Origin: Perkinsus marinus ATCC 50983
Lineage: Eukaryota; Perkinsozoa; Perkinsida; Perkinsidae
Assembly: GCF_000006405.1 (NCBI RefSeq)
Contig: NW_003204753.1
Location: 50,999 to 84,625 of the forward strand
DNA: 33,627 bases
Reading direction: 5' to 3'
The notes below the pieces were generated by a model. It made no database searches. It was not told the origin of the DNA and saw only the letters and a program-made list of their open reading frames with translations. A program made the translations under genes and the position numbers. Positions within the stretch are counted from its first letter, which is position 1. Each line of letters opens with the position of its first letter. This document shows positions 8,886 to 20,035 of this stretch, piece after piece.

Positions 8886-9621
8886 TACGGTAACATACGA
8901 TGGTTCGACCCGTTGTAAGCCGACGCAGAAATAGCTAGTGACGCTGGGGCACCTTCAGAGTGTGTTATCAGCTCAGTATGGTGTATTTATGGCTTGTGTT
9001 TGGTAAACGTACGACTGCGCCCATGTGATCGATTCACACATACAACCCTGCCGTCTCTACGACGTGATTGTCTAAGCAGAGACGGATTAGGAAATCCCGT
9101 TCCCGCAATATGTTAGCTGGAGAGGCATTTTGGGAGTACCCATGCTGATGGACTTTTTGAGTTGAACAACTTTACATATAATCAAAGAATTTACATCCAG
9201 TGCGAAAAAATCGACCCTATTCTTGATCCTCCCCGTCGTCTGCTTTCTCAAGTATCGTGGATACGGAATAGCACTGTTACACTCTATTCCCTTGAATATT
9301 CTTCTCATGTGACGTATACGGCCAATTACAGCTGCTAACTAACCTGGTAGCAACTACTAGAGTGGTGACATCCATCATTATATGTCAAGTCGTGTTGTAG
9401 TCTCACCTCGTGAGTCGCTATCTCTAGCCCGTTCATAGCCACCATGACGTCGCATCGGAATAGGAACGTCAGTCGGAGGTCTATGACCAAGAACTGCTGG
9501 GCTGTGTATTATGCGTCGTTGCTCAGTGGATTGTGTTATTGTCTACTTAGCTCAGCTCTAGCTTTCCTCAACCCCTCCGACCTACCTCCACCACTCATCT
9601 CATATTTATTTCTATCAAACC
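8886..9621 (+). other. Upstream region of the phosphohexomutase gene
   Basis: No separate gene is recognised. It should hold the promoter and 5' leader of the gene at 9622. Pyrimidine-rich runs with AG dinucleotides at about 9548-9562 could be splice or trans-splice acceptors, but this is not proven. An ATG in good Kozak context (GCCACCATGA) occurs at 9444 and opens an overlapping frame. At 9017-9034 a GCGCCC-x5-ATCGAT motif resembles one left of element 1. Confidence 0.45.
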
Positions 9622-11412
9622 ATGTCTTCATCCAACAAGGCTCTCCAATACTGGCTTTCCTTAGATTTCTATAAGGCCACTCGTGATGAGGCTTCGTCCT
9701 TCTCTGAGGAGGATATCGCCGAGCACTTGAACCCCGAGAAGCGTTTGGTCTTCGGCACTGCTGGTCTCCGTTCTCGTATGGGTGCTGGTTTCGATCGTAT
9801 GAACTGCCTCACTGTGATGCAGGCCTCTCAGGGTCTCTGCAGATACCTCGAGGGTCAGTTCGGTAAGGAGGCCCTTGCTGAGCGTGGTGTTGTCTTCGGC
9901 TTTGATGGTCGTTACAACTCCAGACGTTTTGCTCACGTTGCCGCCGCTGTATTCCTTTCCCAAGGCGCTAAGGTCTACTTGTACGACAAGGCTACTACTT
10001 GCACTCCATTCAACCCTTACTTGGTTAAGAAGTACAACTGCTGTGCTGGTGCCCAGGTTACTGCTTCTCATAACCCTAAGATGGATAACGGTTACAAGGT
10101 CTATGCTGCTAACGGTGCTCAGATCATCCCTCCTATGGACAGTGAGATTTCTGATTCTATTGCTAAGAATCTCGTACCTTGGAAGGAGGCTCTTGAGCTT
10201 CTGGATGTTGATGGAGAGTGTTACCTCAAGGACGCGTCTAAGATCATCGATCCTTATGATGATGTCCTTATGACTTACCTCGACCAGATGTATCATGAGC
10301 TTTGCCGTTTCCCCGAGGAGAACAAGAAGTGCACTTTGAAGTTCGCTTACACCGCTATGCATGGTGTCGGTCTTCCCTTCACCACTGGTCTGTTGAAGAG
10401 ATTCAACATTCCGGAAGAGTGCGTTAAGGTCTTCGAGCCCCAGGCCCATCCTGATCCGGAGTTCCCTACTGTTCCGTTCCCCAACCCTGAGGAGAAGGGT
10501 GCTCTTAATCTGTGTCTAGCTTTCGCCAAGGAGAACAACTGTGATTATGTTATTGCTAATGATCCTGATTCTGATCGTTTCACAGCTTGTGAGAAGCAGA
10601 AGAACGGCGAGTGGCATCAGTTCAGTGGTGATGAGCTCGGAACCATCTTCGGAGATTTCTCGATCTTGATGGCACTCCGCAGTGGTGTCCCGGCCGAGAA
10701 GTGCTTGGTTCTCAATTCTACGGTATCTTCCAAGATGCTAGCTGCTGTCGCTAAATACTATGGTTGCCGTTATACCGATACCTTGACCGGTTTCAAGTGG
10801 CTTGCTAACACTTCCCTCAAGATGATCGAGGAGAACCCTGAGCTCGTCCATTGCCTTGCTTACGAGGAGGCTATCGGCTACGCTCTGACTATGGCTGTAC
10901 CCGATAAGGATGGTGTCACTGCTGCCTCTGTGTGGGCTGAAATGGCCAACTACTGGCGTCGTGAGAAGGGTATTACTCTCTACGAGCGTCTTGAAGAACT
11001 CCGTCAGACTGTTGGTTACTTCGCCAACAATAACGGTTACTTCTTGTGCTACGACCTTAAGGTTATGAAGCAGATCTTTGACGATTTCCGTAACAACGGT
11101 GCTTACGCTAAGACTTTGGGTTCATCTACTATCGCTGGTATTCGTGATGTCACTCTTGGATATGATTCAAGAATGGATGACAAGAAGAGTGTTCTCCCTA
11201 CTACTCCTGACCAGCAGATGATCACTCTCTACTTCGATAACAATGCCGTTGTTACTCTTCGCGGTTCTGGTACCGAGCCCAAGCTGAAGTACTACTGTGA
11301 GATGTCCGATAGGGAATCCGAGGAGAAGGCTGCGGCCAACTTGGATGTCGTGGTTAATGATGTCATTAACAACTTCTTGCAACCCGAGAAGAACGGTCTC
11401 GAGAGACGATAA
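9622..11412 (+). CDS. PGM2: Phosphohexomutase, PGM2 type (phosphoglucomutase/phosphopentomutase)
   Basis: A 596-residue, intronless alpha-D-phosphohexomutase. The family shuttles phosphate between C1 and C6 (or C5 of pentoses) through a phosphoserine and a bisphosphate intermediate, feeding glycogen or nucleotide sugars and glycolysis in the cytosol. All four signatures are visible: active-site loop T-A-S-H-N-P with Ser149; metal loop D-P-D-S-D-R at 314-319; sugar-binding segment G-F-K-W near 389 with E-E-A-I-G-Y-A near 414; and the phosphate-binding loop R-G-S-G-T-E-P-K at 547-554. The early F-G-T-A-G-L-R segment and the length near 600 match PGM2 and related parasite enzymes rather than 560-residue PGM1. 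Codon use is strongly biased (GGT, GCT, AAG), suggesting high expression. Substrate preference cannot be read from sequence. Confidence 0.96.
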   Translation: MSSSNKALQYWLSLDFYKATRDEASSFSEEDIAEHLNPEKRLVFGTAGLRSRMGAGFDRMNCLTVMQASQGLCRYLEGQFGKEALAERGVVFGFDGRYNSRRFAHVAAAVFLSQGAKVYLYDKATTCTPFNPYLVKKYNCCAGAQVTASHNPKMDNGYKVYAANGAQIIPPMDSEISDSIAKNLVPWKEALELLDVDGECYLKDASKIIDPYDDVLMTYLDQMYHELCRFPEENKKCTLKFAYTAMHGVGLPFTTGLLKRFNIPEECVKVFEPQAHPDPEFPTVPFPNPEEKGALNLCLAFAKENNCDYVIANDPDSDRFTACEKQKNGEWHQFSGDELGTIFGDFSILMALRSGVPAEKCLVLNSTVSSKMLAAVAKYYGCRYTDTLTGFKWLANTSLKMIEENPELVHCLAYEEAIGYALTMAVPDKDGVTAASVWAEMANYWRREKGITLYERLEELRQTVGYFANNNGYFLCYDLKVMKQIFDDFRNNGAYAKTLGSSTIAGIRDVTLGYDSRMDDKKSVLPTTPDQQMITLYFDNNAVVTLRGSGTEPKLKYYCEMSDRESEEKAAANLDVVVNDVINNFLQPEKNGLERR

Positions 11413-12503
11413 ATTAGGTTGTTTATCAATAGGATTCATTGGTTTATCGAATGCTCATCATACCCAGGGAGTCTGGGTGTGTTAGTGTTCTTCTCGTACC
11501 ACCTGCTGAACTAAACTATCTAGCATCGTTACAGATATCATTGTTTATGATAATCTCTGCTAGGCTGAGAATTATCTAAATCATCATCTTATTACTACCT
11601 CGTTGTGAAGTAAATTCCACCAATATCTGGCTAAATTTATGTATCCAGTGCAGCCTTACTAGAGTTGTGTTTCCTAGTCAATAAAGCATTGCTCCTTTGC
11701 TTCAATTGTTGCGATGCAACACGAGTCAGCTAGGATTAGTATAGTCTGAACTCCTCGTGAAAGAACGCTTCGTCTTTTGGTGATTTTTTGACAGCTCGGT
11801 TATCCGGCGCACCATTGAGCTCAGTTACAAAATAGCAAAGGAGCAAATAGCAAAAAAGTGCCAATTAGCTGGAATGTATATTTCCTGCGGCTTTTGCTGT
11901 TGTGCTAGTGTGTAAAAACGCTATGGCTGATATACAGAAGAGCAAAGTAGCAAAATTCACTTTACAAACACGCAAATTTGCCGTTTTGTATAACAGAAAC
12001 TGCTCGAATGAATATCGTTTGCTTGTTTATATTTCAGAAAATTGCTAGAATATATAAAAGTTGCCGCTATGTGAAGTGCTACTATGTAACAAAATTGAGC
12101 AATTTTGCTCAAAAAAGGGGCAAACCGATAAATTTCTCCTTCTACTATTGAGCAAATTGCTACTTTTCAGAGGAGCAATTTGCCGCTTTACGAATGGGCA
12201 ACCCCGCAATGGAGCAAATTTTTGCTGTTCTACAATCGGAAGAAGAAACTGAAATTTCGCACGCGAGATTCGAACCTTGGTGGGTTGTAGGTGATTGTAT
12301 TGAGCATTGCATTATAGTTTCGAAGTCTCTGAGTGGTGACTATTTTGCAAAGTTCTTTGGTTCTGTCGATATAGATAAGTATAGTTGCAGCACTGGGAGA
12401 ATGATGGATGGACTATTGTAAGTGGTAGTAGGTCGTTAGTAAAGACTTACATTCGTTAAGGGCTCGTTGGATTTTCATATTTTCCACATCATTGCAGTTC
12501 GCA
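11413..12503. other. Gene-poor stretch with GCAA/TTGC-rich block
   Basis: The first part is the 3' flank of the phosphohexomutase gene. From about 11820 to 12245 the DNA is AT-rich and studded with the words AGCAAA, GAGCAA, TTGC and TTTGCT every 10-25 bases. No convincing coding frame is seen; the short open frames here follow the word pattern. A block of the same character recurs at about 13735-14290. Confidence 0.5.
11820..12245. repeat. Interspersed GCAA/TTGC-word block (left)
   Basis: Dense short words on both strands, e.g. GAGCAAATAGCAAAA and GAGCAATTTTGCTC (a 14-bp palindrome near 12097), without a fixed repeat unit. It contains TGTATATTTCCTGCGGC near 11876, similar to words in the block at 13735-14290. 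It could be a decayed satellite or transposon with short diverged monomers. Confidence 0.5.
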
Positions 12504-12603
12504 NNNNNNNNNNNNNNNNNNNNNNNNNNNNNNNNNNNNNNNNNNNNNNNNNNNNNNNNNNNNNNNNNNNNNNNNNNNNNNNNNNNNNNNNNNNNNNNNN
12601 NNN
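12504..12603. other. Assembly gap of 100 N
   Basis: Exactly 100 unknown bases, the usual placeholder for a scaffold join of unknown size. Any frame drawn across it is meaningless. The gap lies between two repeat-like blocks, which may explain the failed assembly. Confidence 1.
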
Positions 12604-14865
12604 ATGCGAACCAATATGCTTTTCGGTAGTCTGAGCAAATACTGGTCATGCAGAAAAGATGCCCCTCGCGAACATCGAAATTATCGAGGAAAGAGGCAGG
12701 CTGGCTTAGCAGTGCTAAGTTAGCACTCGCATCTACCCCGGCGCTGAACAAGTTCTCCCCGAGGTACCAGATGTGATGATATAGTGCGAAAGAACTCGCC
12801 TAACAACAATGCTATTTTATTGGTGGAGGAGTATGAGAGCCACGCGGCAAAAGAATTGCAGCAGAAGCGGTCGAAAGAGGAGTCTTTTTCCTCTCGTCCG
12901 ACGAGCGTGAGGAATCGAAGTAGTTTCTCCCATCACTGGAGACTAGCGACCATGTACGCACTCGCAGTAAGGTAGGCACCTCAGTGGTGCTCAGCTGTTG
13001 TAGTTGCTACAAGTAGCTGTCTCGGTGATTGGTAGAGAAAAATTTGGATGTTTCTCAATATGCTTCTCTTGTAACCCTTAATAGTATCTCTATGAAGGCT
13101 CTCTAGTGGTGCCCGGGAGTGAATATTGTGTGCGGGGGGCTGTAAAGTTCATAATCAGTAATTTAGTCCGTGTTGCGTTTCCCCTGTACAATCCTTCGAC
13201 ACCTCTGCAAAGTCTATAACAATAGCTCCACGAAGACGCTCCGATGAGTGCCACTGCCCATGAGCAAATGTTTCTCGTGCAAAATGTCAAAGTTGCCCGT
13301 AATACTTACGTAATGCCTACTTGAGGGTTTAACTCGTGGGTATTGTTGAGTCGTCAATACGTACAATCGTACCAAACCATGAGACACAACTGTTACGATG
13401 CAAAAAGAGAGAGGATACTCGAAGATGGGACTCAATTTAACTGTGATCTCATCTGATTCAATCGCGACGTGCAAGAGCAATCATGTGTTTGGTATTCAGC
13501 ATTGATCATAACTCGCGCTGTCTTCGGAGTGAATGATATATCTCACTAGAGTGCTATCACGCTTTGACCCGATACTAAGTGACTCACTTGAAGTGAGACA
13601 CGAGGTGTGACACCTCTGATAGATACTTAGTAAGTGCACAGGGCATGAACATGCACCAAAATGGATATAAGACGCAATACCGTAATCGAACGAGAAATGC
13701 TATCCCATAACTATGTTTGCGCGATTGTATATTACTTGTACGAATAATGCAAAAGGGAAAGTTTGCTAATAACGCTAACAGAGACGGAGTTTGAGCGAAT
13801 GAGCAAAACGCTAGTATATATTCTCGCAGGGCGTAAGTTACAAGAGAGCAAATAGCCGAAACATAAAAGTAGCGCAGCGTTGTCACATACCGGCAACTGC
13901 CAATTTGTATATTTCATGCAGGAACATCGCCCAATAGCAAACCTTAAAAGGTGCCAGACTACATAATTACAACGCAAAACATATTAAACAGCAAATGAGC
14001 AAAACTTGCCAAAATAACGAAAACGTGCGGGCGAAGCACACTTGGGCAAAAGTGCCAGCGTGTAAAACATTCCGGGGAAATATACAATGCAGCAAAAAAA
14101 GAGCAAAAAAGAGCGACTTGCTGAAAAACACTTTTGGATTCGCTACTTTCAACATTGGGTTGCTAAAACCTATACCAGAAATTGCTAGGTTGTAAATGTG
14201 GTTGCTACTTTGTAACTGAGAAAGCAGCACATACAAAAGAGCAAAAAAGTGAGACTGTCAGAAATTAAAGCATTTGGCAAATCCGCAATATTAGCAAAAA
14301 GTTGCGATTGCCGGATTGTATTACACCGCACCATTGAGTGTAAATATTTTGTATGCGAACTCTACAAACCTCTGTTATAACACCAAGTAGAGCCTCTATG
14401 TTATACCACGCAATGTGTGTATTATCGATACATTTCCTTTTGGCGGGTAATCGGATACGGAGATGTGCTTGACTTTGGTTTGAGATAATCGCACACTGCA
14501 AGCCTGACTGGCGTCGAGATTTAGCGTGCCTTAGTATTCTTGTACCTTCTTTGCAGTCGTGTAATATAGCTTTTGTTCGCCCAGGCCCATCCGGATTTCT
14601 CAGAGACGAATAAAGTTGGTTTTATTCCAATCCTATCACACCTAACTGTCCAAGTGCTTAGGGTCTTGAATGCTGCTAACAAGCGATGTATAGGGGATTC
14701 TTACTATACAGTCCTTGAATCGATAATTTGATACACGTAGGAGTATACAACATCACTAGCATAAACTCAACAGTGGCCACATTGTGGCGATGTTTTGAAA
14801 CTTATGGTTCATCAACAATCAGTGGTAACAATCAATAGCTACCGGTATTTACTGATCATCACTTT
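12604..14865. other. Gene-poor stretch right of the gap
   Basis: No recognisable gene. It contains a small perfect inverted repeat (AGTGCTAA-G-TTAGCACT near 12713) and the second GCAA/TTGC block. From about 14300 to 14865 it is ordinary non-repetitive DNA that probably includes the 3' flank of the proteasome gene. Confidence 0.5.
13735..14290. repeat. Interspersed GCAA/TTGC-word block (right)
   Basis: Same composition as the block at 11820-12245: repeated GAGCAAA, TTGCTA, TTGTAA and GCAAAAAAG words. The words TGTATATTTCATGC and GGAAATATACAATGC near 13905 and 14079 are in opposite orientations and resemble the TGTATATTTCCTGC of the left block. This suggests diverged repeats in both directions. 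Confidence 0.5.
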
Positions 14866-16047
14866 TCACTCAGATGTGTCCATAGGAGCTGCACCACTCG
14901 CTTCGGGCTAACAAATTAAAACGCTGAGACGGCCCGGATGAGCAACACGGATGACTCACCTGGGTCTGATCTAGATTGGTGATGAGACTCTGCAATTCCT
15001 CGGTGTTCAGCTCCTTGAAAGGTAAGTCCTCCCCCACAATGGCGATGCTACAATTCTCGGTTGTCAGTCTAGCACGATGACAATTTGAGTATCAACAATA
15101 ATAGAGATACGCACTTAGCCTCATCCTGGAGTGTCTTGGCTAGAGCCTTGAGACCATGCATAAGGAGCTCCTTCTGATCCTCGCTGTTATCGAAACCTTC
15201 ATAGTTATTCTCGAGGTAAGTTCTAGCAGACTGGGAGCGACCACCAATGGCCATCGCGTAATACCTGACCACACTCTTCAGAAAGCTTAACATATTATCA
15301 TCGCGCTACTCGAAGATGTTCCCACTAGGGCATGTCTCGTAAATATGGGGACCGTTCTCATCGTAGCCCGCAACCAGAAGGCCAACACCGTAGGGGCGCT
15401 TACTCGCCACCTGGGTCTTCTCCTGTGATTCTGAATATAAATAATATTGGTATGAAAGCGTAGTCATTAAACTCATATACTCACCAACACCGATCTTGTT
15501 GACCAACCTTCCGACGCTCATCGGCGTGTCGTAAGTGAACTTGTGGGACAAGCACTCATCACGCATGAAGGAGCAAATAACACCTGTGAGTACGACCTGA
15601 CCAGCATAACCACGATTGATACTTACGGGCATCAGCAGTGAGGCCAGATATAGCAACACCGATATGGTCGTCGATGCGGAATATTTTCTGCTGGTAGGAC
15701 GCGAGATCAGACTGTCTTCTTCGGAAGGCACACAAAATCTGCAAAAAAAACAATCAGACTTGGAATATATGTTTGGATTCCACAGCTGAGCTCAGGGTAG
15801 AACTGTGCAAAAATCAACGAGAATCTCCTGCAAGTTCATGGGAATTTTCTTACTGTCATCAACACATGTAGATGTTTTCCCACATTGCAAACAATAAGTA
15901 GCTTAGGAGCCTCACCGCGTGTTTCTTTCCTCTGAGAGCTACTACAGCAGTTCCCTGCTTCACCGCTTCCATAGCATACTCGATTTGGAATATACGACCT
16001 TGGGGTGACCAAGTAATGCAGTCGGTGTCATAAGGGTTGCGGAACAT
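14866..16047 (-). CDS. PSMA1: 20S proteasome subunit alpha-6 (alpha type 1), seven exons
   Basis: A structural alpha-ring subunit of the 20S proteasome, which gates and scaffolds the proteolytic chamber; alpha subunits are not catalytic. Exons read from splice sites and frame, in minus order: 15916-16047, 15627-15738, 15485-15583, 15310-15430, 15115-15264, 14960-15068, 14866-14907. All junctions are GT...AG and keep frame, giving 254 residues (animal orthologue about 263). Exon 1 carries the alpha-type N-terminal signature [13 protein letters not shown]; later exons carry [20 protein letters not shown] and S-Q-S-A-R-T-Y-L-E, all typical of PSMA1. The last exon encodes only 13 residues ending M-D-T-S-E, like the acidic tails of the family. 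Introns are 43 to 177 nt. The final small exon is the least certain. Confidence 0.93.
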
Positions 16048-17420
16048 CTCCAGAAGATACAGAAAAAGTGACTAAGAATGGCTCGCACGAAGTGAGAACT
16101 CAAGAAAGAGGAAATGGGAACCGAATATGAAGCTTGCATCGGCGTGTGCATGCGTGCAGCATGTGCCTAGTTTGTATAAAATCATGAGCGACCCTGGGAG
16201 ACCAACTTCCATGGTTGTCAAGCACGAGTATATGTGCAAGGTCCTCCTCCACGATGCTCGATACCTCTGCAACATTCCTTATAATGAGGGATATAACATA
16301 ATAATACAAACATCATATTGAGAAATTCATATATTGATATTTCCTGAATAATACCATATTCCTGTGATCAACTCCATATTACATACTTATATCAGTTCTA
16401 ATATTGATAGATTTACTACACTGTTCTACCTTGTTACATGACCTACATTTCCTACACCTCCAAGACATGTGTTCGTATGCCTTCTGATCCTGATAGCGGC
16501 TCATTACCCAACAGTGAGGATATATAATATCCTACTTTGGGAAAGACGATCTACTGTGAAAAGACAAGTACCACATCCTACCTTCCTAGCTAGCCACAAT
16601 TACTCGTACTCCTCTTCGATCTCATCGACCATTCTCGAACGAATACTACCACAAGTTCACTCGAAAGTTCATCGTGAAGATAAAACTCCATAGTCATCAC
16701 CATACTCTCAGCTTGAACCACTACGACCGACGAAGGCAGCCAGAGAGATCAACACGGACGGCTCCAGACAACTGCAAGTGCTCACGAGATTCTTACCGGG
16801 CATATAGTCGATGATAACCATCCCTTCCTCACAAGCCCTCTCCTATAGACCCCCGATGTTGCTTGGAGAGGGTTCGATGGTAACTCACAGAGCAGTAACG
16901 AGACGCAGTCTGAAGGGCCTAGAAATTCAACACCATACCGTCGTCGAGTAGTCACAATATCCTTATTGTCACCCAGATGCCGCATATCATCTGAATAGAC
17001 ATCTGCGTGTCAATAGTCGAATTACACTGTGCCTCGCGAAGCAATACCGTCTGAGAGAATATGAGATACCCCGCGATAACTACAGTGTGCCATACCCTAG
17101 TGACCGATCGTCCGAGCCATCCACACGACTACTCCATTCGACTTGTTGCCCCATGTTACACTTCAACTACCCGCTAGGATCTTTACCTCTTCCAGCCTGG
17201 AAGGACTCGATAAACTTTGAATGTTGTGGAGGTTTTGTAAGAAGAGTTATCGTGTAAGGAATATGTGTTCTTCCGTGTAACCCACAACCATTGGGTCCAA
17301 ACAGCCATTTCCGATCGAACCGCTGTTACATACCGGAATACCAAACCGGCATCGTAGGATTCCTAACAAAGACCATACCCTTCGCTGATTCAACCATCCT
17401 TTGATAGGAAATCGATAAGA
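16048..17420. other. Intergenic region upstream of PSMA1
   Basis: Between the divergent PSMA1 (minus) and the transposase-like ORF (plus). It should contain the PSMA1 promoter next to 16048. Several open frames of 60-95 codons exist on both strands, but none shows family motifs, convincing splice signals or codon bias. Confidence 0.45.
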
Positions 17421-18485
17421 ATGGCGTGCGCGAGTGAAAACGGTTTTCTGGGGGGTGATTTCGCCAAAATGACACCTAACGGATTTCTGGACATGTTTGT
17501 AAGGCGGTATATTGGCAGGGACAGACTCGAACAATTTGAGGAAATACCAGGTATCTCAATTGCGCATCTTCATTGTTTGTTTCGTGAGACTTGTTCTTAC
17601 ATGAGTTATTCATGATGAGTATTAATTAGTTGTCATCTCGTTGTTGGGTTTAGTATGGCTCCTACGGATGACGATCAAGACACTGCTGATTTCGTCCGAG
17701 GCTTGAGCACGTGGCGTAACTGTAGGGATGTGTTGCGCGTCCTTCAGCTCTCCTATAACCTGATGCACGTGGCGTGCAGTCAGTTCCTTGTGCTGTTGAA
17801 GTCGACTCAACAGCACAAGGCCGGTGGTATTTCGCAGTATCAGCCAGACTATTGGATATTGCGCCATGGTGATGGAGCTACGTTAAGGCATTCCACTTTC
17901 AAGCGGGAGTTTGACGAATACGGGAATCGGCCTTCACTGTTTATTTGTGCGGCTTTCATGAGCAGGATCAACAAGATGCGGACTAGGGACATCGTATTTG
18001 GCATAAAGACGCGCCTATCGGTGTTGATCAATCATGTTGTACTGCCCGTTGACCACCCGGGATACAGCCTTTCGTGCTTGCTGGAGGCGTTTTTGGGTGG
18101 TATGGAATGGGAGTCGTACGATTATTCAGAATTGGGTAGACTCTTTCCTGCTGTAGTGAAAGATGGTGCAGCTGGTAGCTACACGGATTACGAAATATGT
18201 TTAGAGATGGCGGTCCGCCATTAGCGGAGGGTTTTCGATCCCTCCAGTTTATGCCCGATTACATCCTTTCGACATTACGACTCAATTCCTCCGCCCAGCG
18301 GCAGAAGGGAGATCAGATTTACTGGGACGGGAGATTTACGGGGGATTTACCTTGATCAGTACTTCATTCTTCCCACATCGACTTGGTCGCCTATGTATTG
18401 GGCTGCGCTCGCTGGTGAGCGTCATCGAACGAACAATGCGGCCGAAGCGTTGCATTCCAGTGTGGGGAAATATGCACGAAGCTAG
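17421..18485 (+). pseudogene. Transposase-like ORF (MULE-like C-terminal motif), interrupted by stops
   Basis: One frame stays open from ATG 17421 to TAG 18483 apart from TGA-TGA at 17613-17618 and TAG at 18222. The first break could be spliced out: a GT...AG segment of 51 nt (about 17576-17626) restores the frame. The last segment ends with W-S-P-M-Y-W and H-R-T-N-N-A-A-E-A-L-H-S-S-V from about 18396 on. R-T-N-N-x-x-E-x-x-H with an upstream Trp is characteristic of the C-terminal part of many Mutator-like transposases (family knowledge). The preceding 190 codons are acidic to neutral and I cannot assign them; a clear DDE core is not visible. It could be a divergent or decayed MULE or another transposase family. 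An unspliced TAG suggests a dead copy. Confidence 0.45.
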
Positions 18486-18832
18486 CTACAGATGTAGCTA
18501 GCTAGATGTAGTAGCCGAGGAATACACGAGATGTGAGGAAAATTTGTTTTGGACTCTGGGGACAGATGTATCATCGATTAAGGCCGTCCCAACAATCAAC
18601 TCCTTATTTATGGATTTACTGTAACCACCTATATTGTGTTCAGTATTATGGAGGTTTGGGTGGTTGCCACTGGTTTATCAAACCCGTGGCGCTTCTAAAC
18701 TTTATCTCCTATATACAACATCCTAGTTATAACACCAGGTCAACCACGGAGGTCAATAAACTAGGGTGTTGTGAAACAACTCATATGGAGATAATCTAGA
18801 AGCCCTCCCAATAAACCGCCCAAACCAGTTCA

Positions 18833-19593
18833 TCAAGTTTCCGACATCAAGTTAATGTCCTTAGCATATGTTGCACTCGAACACCGACAACTATGACCTG
18901 TAAACTTCATCATATCGTCAATTTCTTGCTTGGAGAAATCAAAACGCTTCGACAGTTCCATACCAAGTTGTCGAGCACTCGTCGGCAACTTCTAATAGAT
19001 CTTACCAGATATTCTCAAGCATGCTGGTACACTTACAACAATCTTTGCCATACGGTGCACCACACAACATAATCCTCTATGCATACGCTGATCCTTAAAA
19101 TGCACACAATCACGTACTATAGTCTCAGAGGAACCCATTTTGGTAACACCCAACTCAATCTCTATAGTCATACCTATCGATCCTTTAGATGCACCATCAA
19201 TAACTTCGAATTTCCAATAACTCTCCACGTCGTAGAGCTAATGAAATGCCTATTAGGATAGCATCCTTGGTTTGTTCAAGTTCCACCGTTCTCAACACAC
19301 CAACCGGTAATTTGAACAAACTTCCCGCTAGTTTTCCGGTATCGACGGAGGCTCCGTCACGGAGCTTGCCTCTTTTTCATCTGAGGTTTTATCTTACACG
19401 CCGATTGCAGCGTCCGAGCTTCCAGCTTTTCATCCGATGTCGAAATATCACCGAAACCATGTAACTGGTTGAGTGTCTTCAATCCCGATGTGTATTTCGA
19501 TATCGTTGTGTACTGCAAATTTATTGATTCCACTAAACCCCTCACAAACGCAACTTCAAACCAGACAATGGGAATTCCATTCCCATGGATTTA
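18833..19593 (-). pseudogene. Tyrosine-recombinase gene (DIRS- or Crypton-like), frame-disrupted
   Basis: Successive minus-strand segments together show a tyrosine recombinase, which breaks and rejoins DNA through a 3'-phosphotyrosine. 19440-19590: N-terminal SAM-like pattern (Q-Y-T-T-I-S-K-Y-T-S-G-L-K). About 19197-19377: the box I arginine motif G-I-S-L-A-L-R-R-G-E-L-L. 19037-19214: the beta-hairpin I-E-I-E-L-G-V-T-K with the catalytic Lys. After a 48-nt GT-AG intron (18989-19036), exon 18833-18988 encodes 51 residues with S-A-R-Q-L (box II Arg), T-G-H-S-C and A-T-Y-A-K (Tyr codon 18866-18868). Box I and the Lys segment differ by one base of frame, and the N-terminal part needs another shift, so this copy is either decayed or interrupted by undetected tiny introns. 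Confidence 0.6.
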
Positions 19594-20035
19594 TATTATT
19601 TATACGCAGATTCATAACCTTTCTTTTGTTTCTGCTGATATATAAAGCCCTAGGAAATCAAGGAGATTCTTTCTCCCTCCTTCCGTTTCCGCCCTAGCTT
19701 GATGAGAGGCCCACTCAGCAGACTTGGAGAACATCTACTTTGATGCAAAATATTTCAACAGTTATTCAACACAACAAACAAACGCAACAAATTACTTTCA
19801 AATTATATTCTGTTGATGACGGGAAATCCGTTTCCTATTCGACACACACCGAGTATCAACTACTAACATCGGATTATATCCCAGTTAAAAGAACACTCAC
19901 AGAAAACTTCCAACCTCACACAAGAATCTTGTGACAAGATACCCGTATTAAGTTAATACTATTGAGTATCGGGCATACATCACAACCGGCTATCGTTTAG
20001 CTGCCAATGGCACACCTTTGCAAGACGCTCAGGCT

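Noticed and set aside
9540-9621. Spliced-leader trans-splicing acceptor for the phosphohexomutase gene
   Set aside because: Pyrimidine runs and AGs exist, but the leader itself is not encoded here and no transcript can be seen; left as a possibility only.
9661-10449. 262-codon open frame opposite the phosphohexomutase gene
   Set aside because: It is the antisense shadow of a highly codon-biased gene and has no motif of its own.
12260-12290. tRNA T-arm-like string (GGTTCGAATC on the minus strand)
   Set aside because: The flanking bases do not form a T-stem, and no acceptor or anticodon stem could be drawn around it.
12413-12751. Open frame across the gap
   Set aside because: Most of its middle is unknown N bases, so it is not a real reading frame.
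16469-16693. 74-codon frame with hydrophobic start
   Set aside because: It resembles a signal peptide for a few residues only; the rest is Ser-rich and featureless, without supporting signals.
17247-17534. 95-codon minus-strand frame
   Set aside because: It overlaps the better-supported plus-strand transposase-like ORF and shows no family motif.
18533-18799. 88-codon plus-strand frame
   Set aside because: Cys/Tyr/Trp-rich random-looking composition immediately beyond the recombinase stop; no support.
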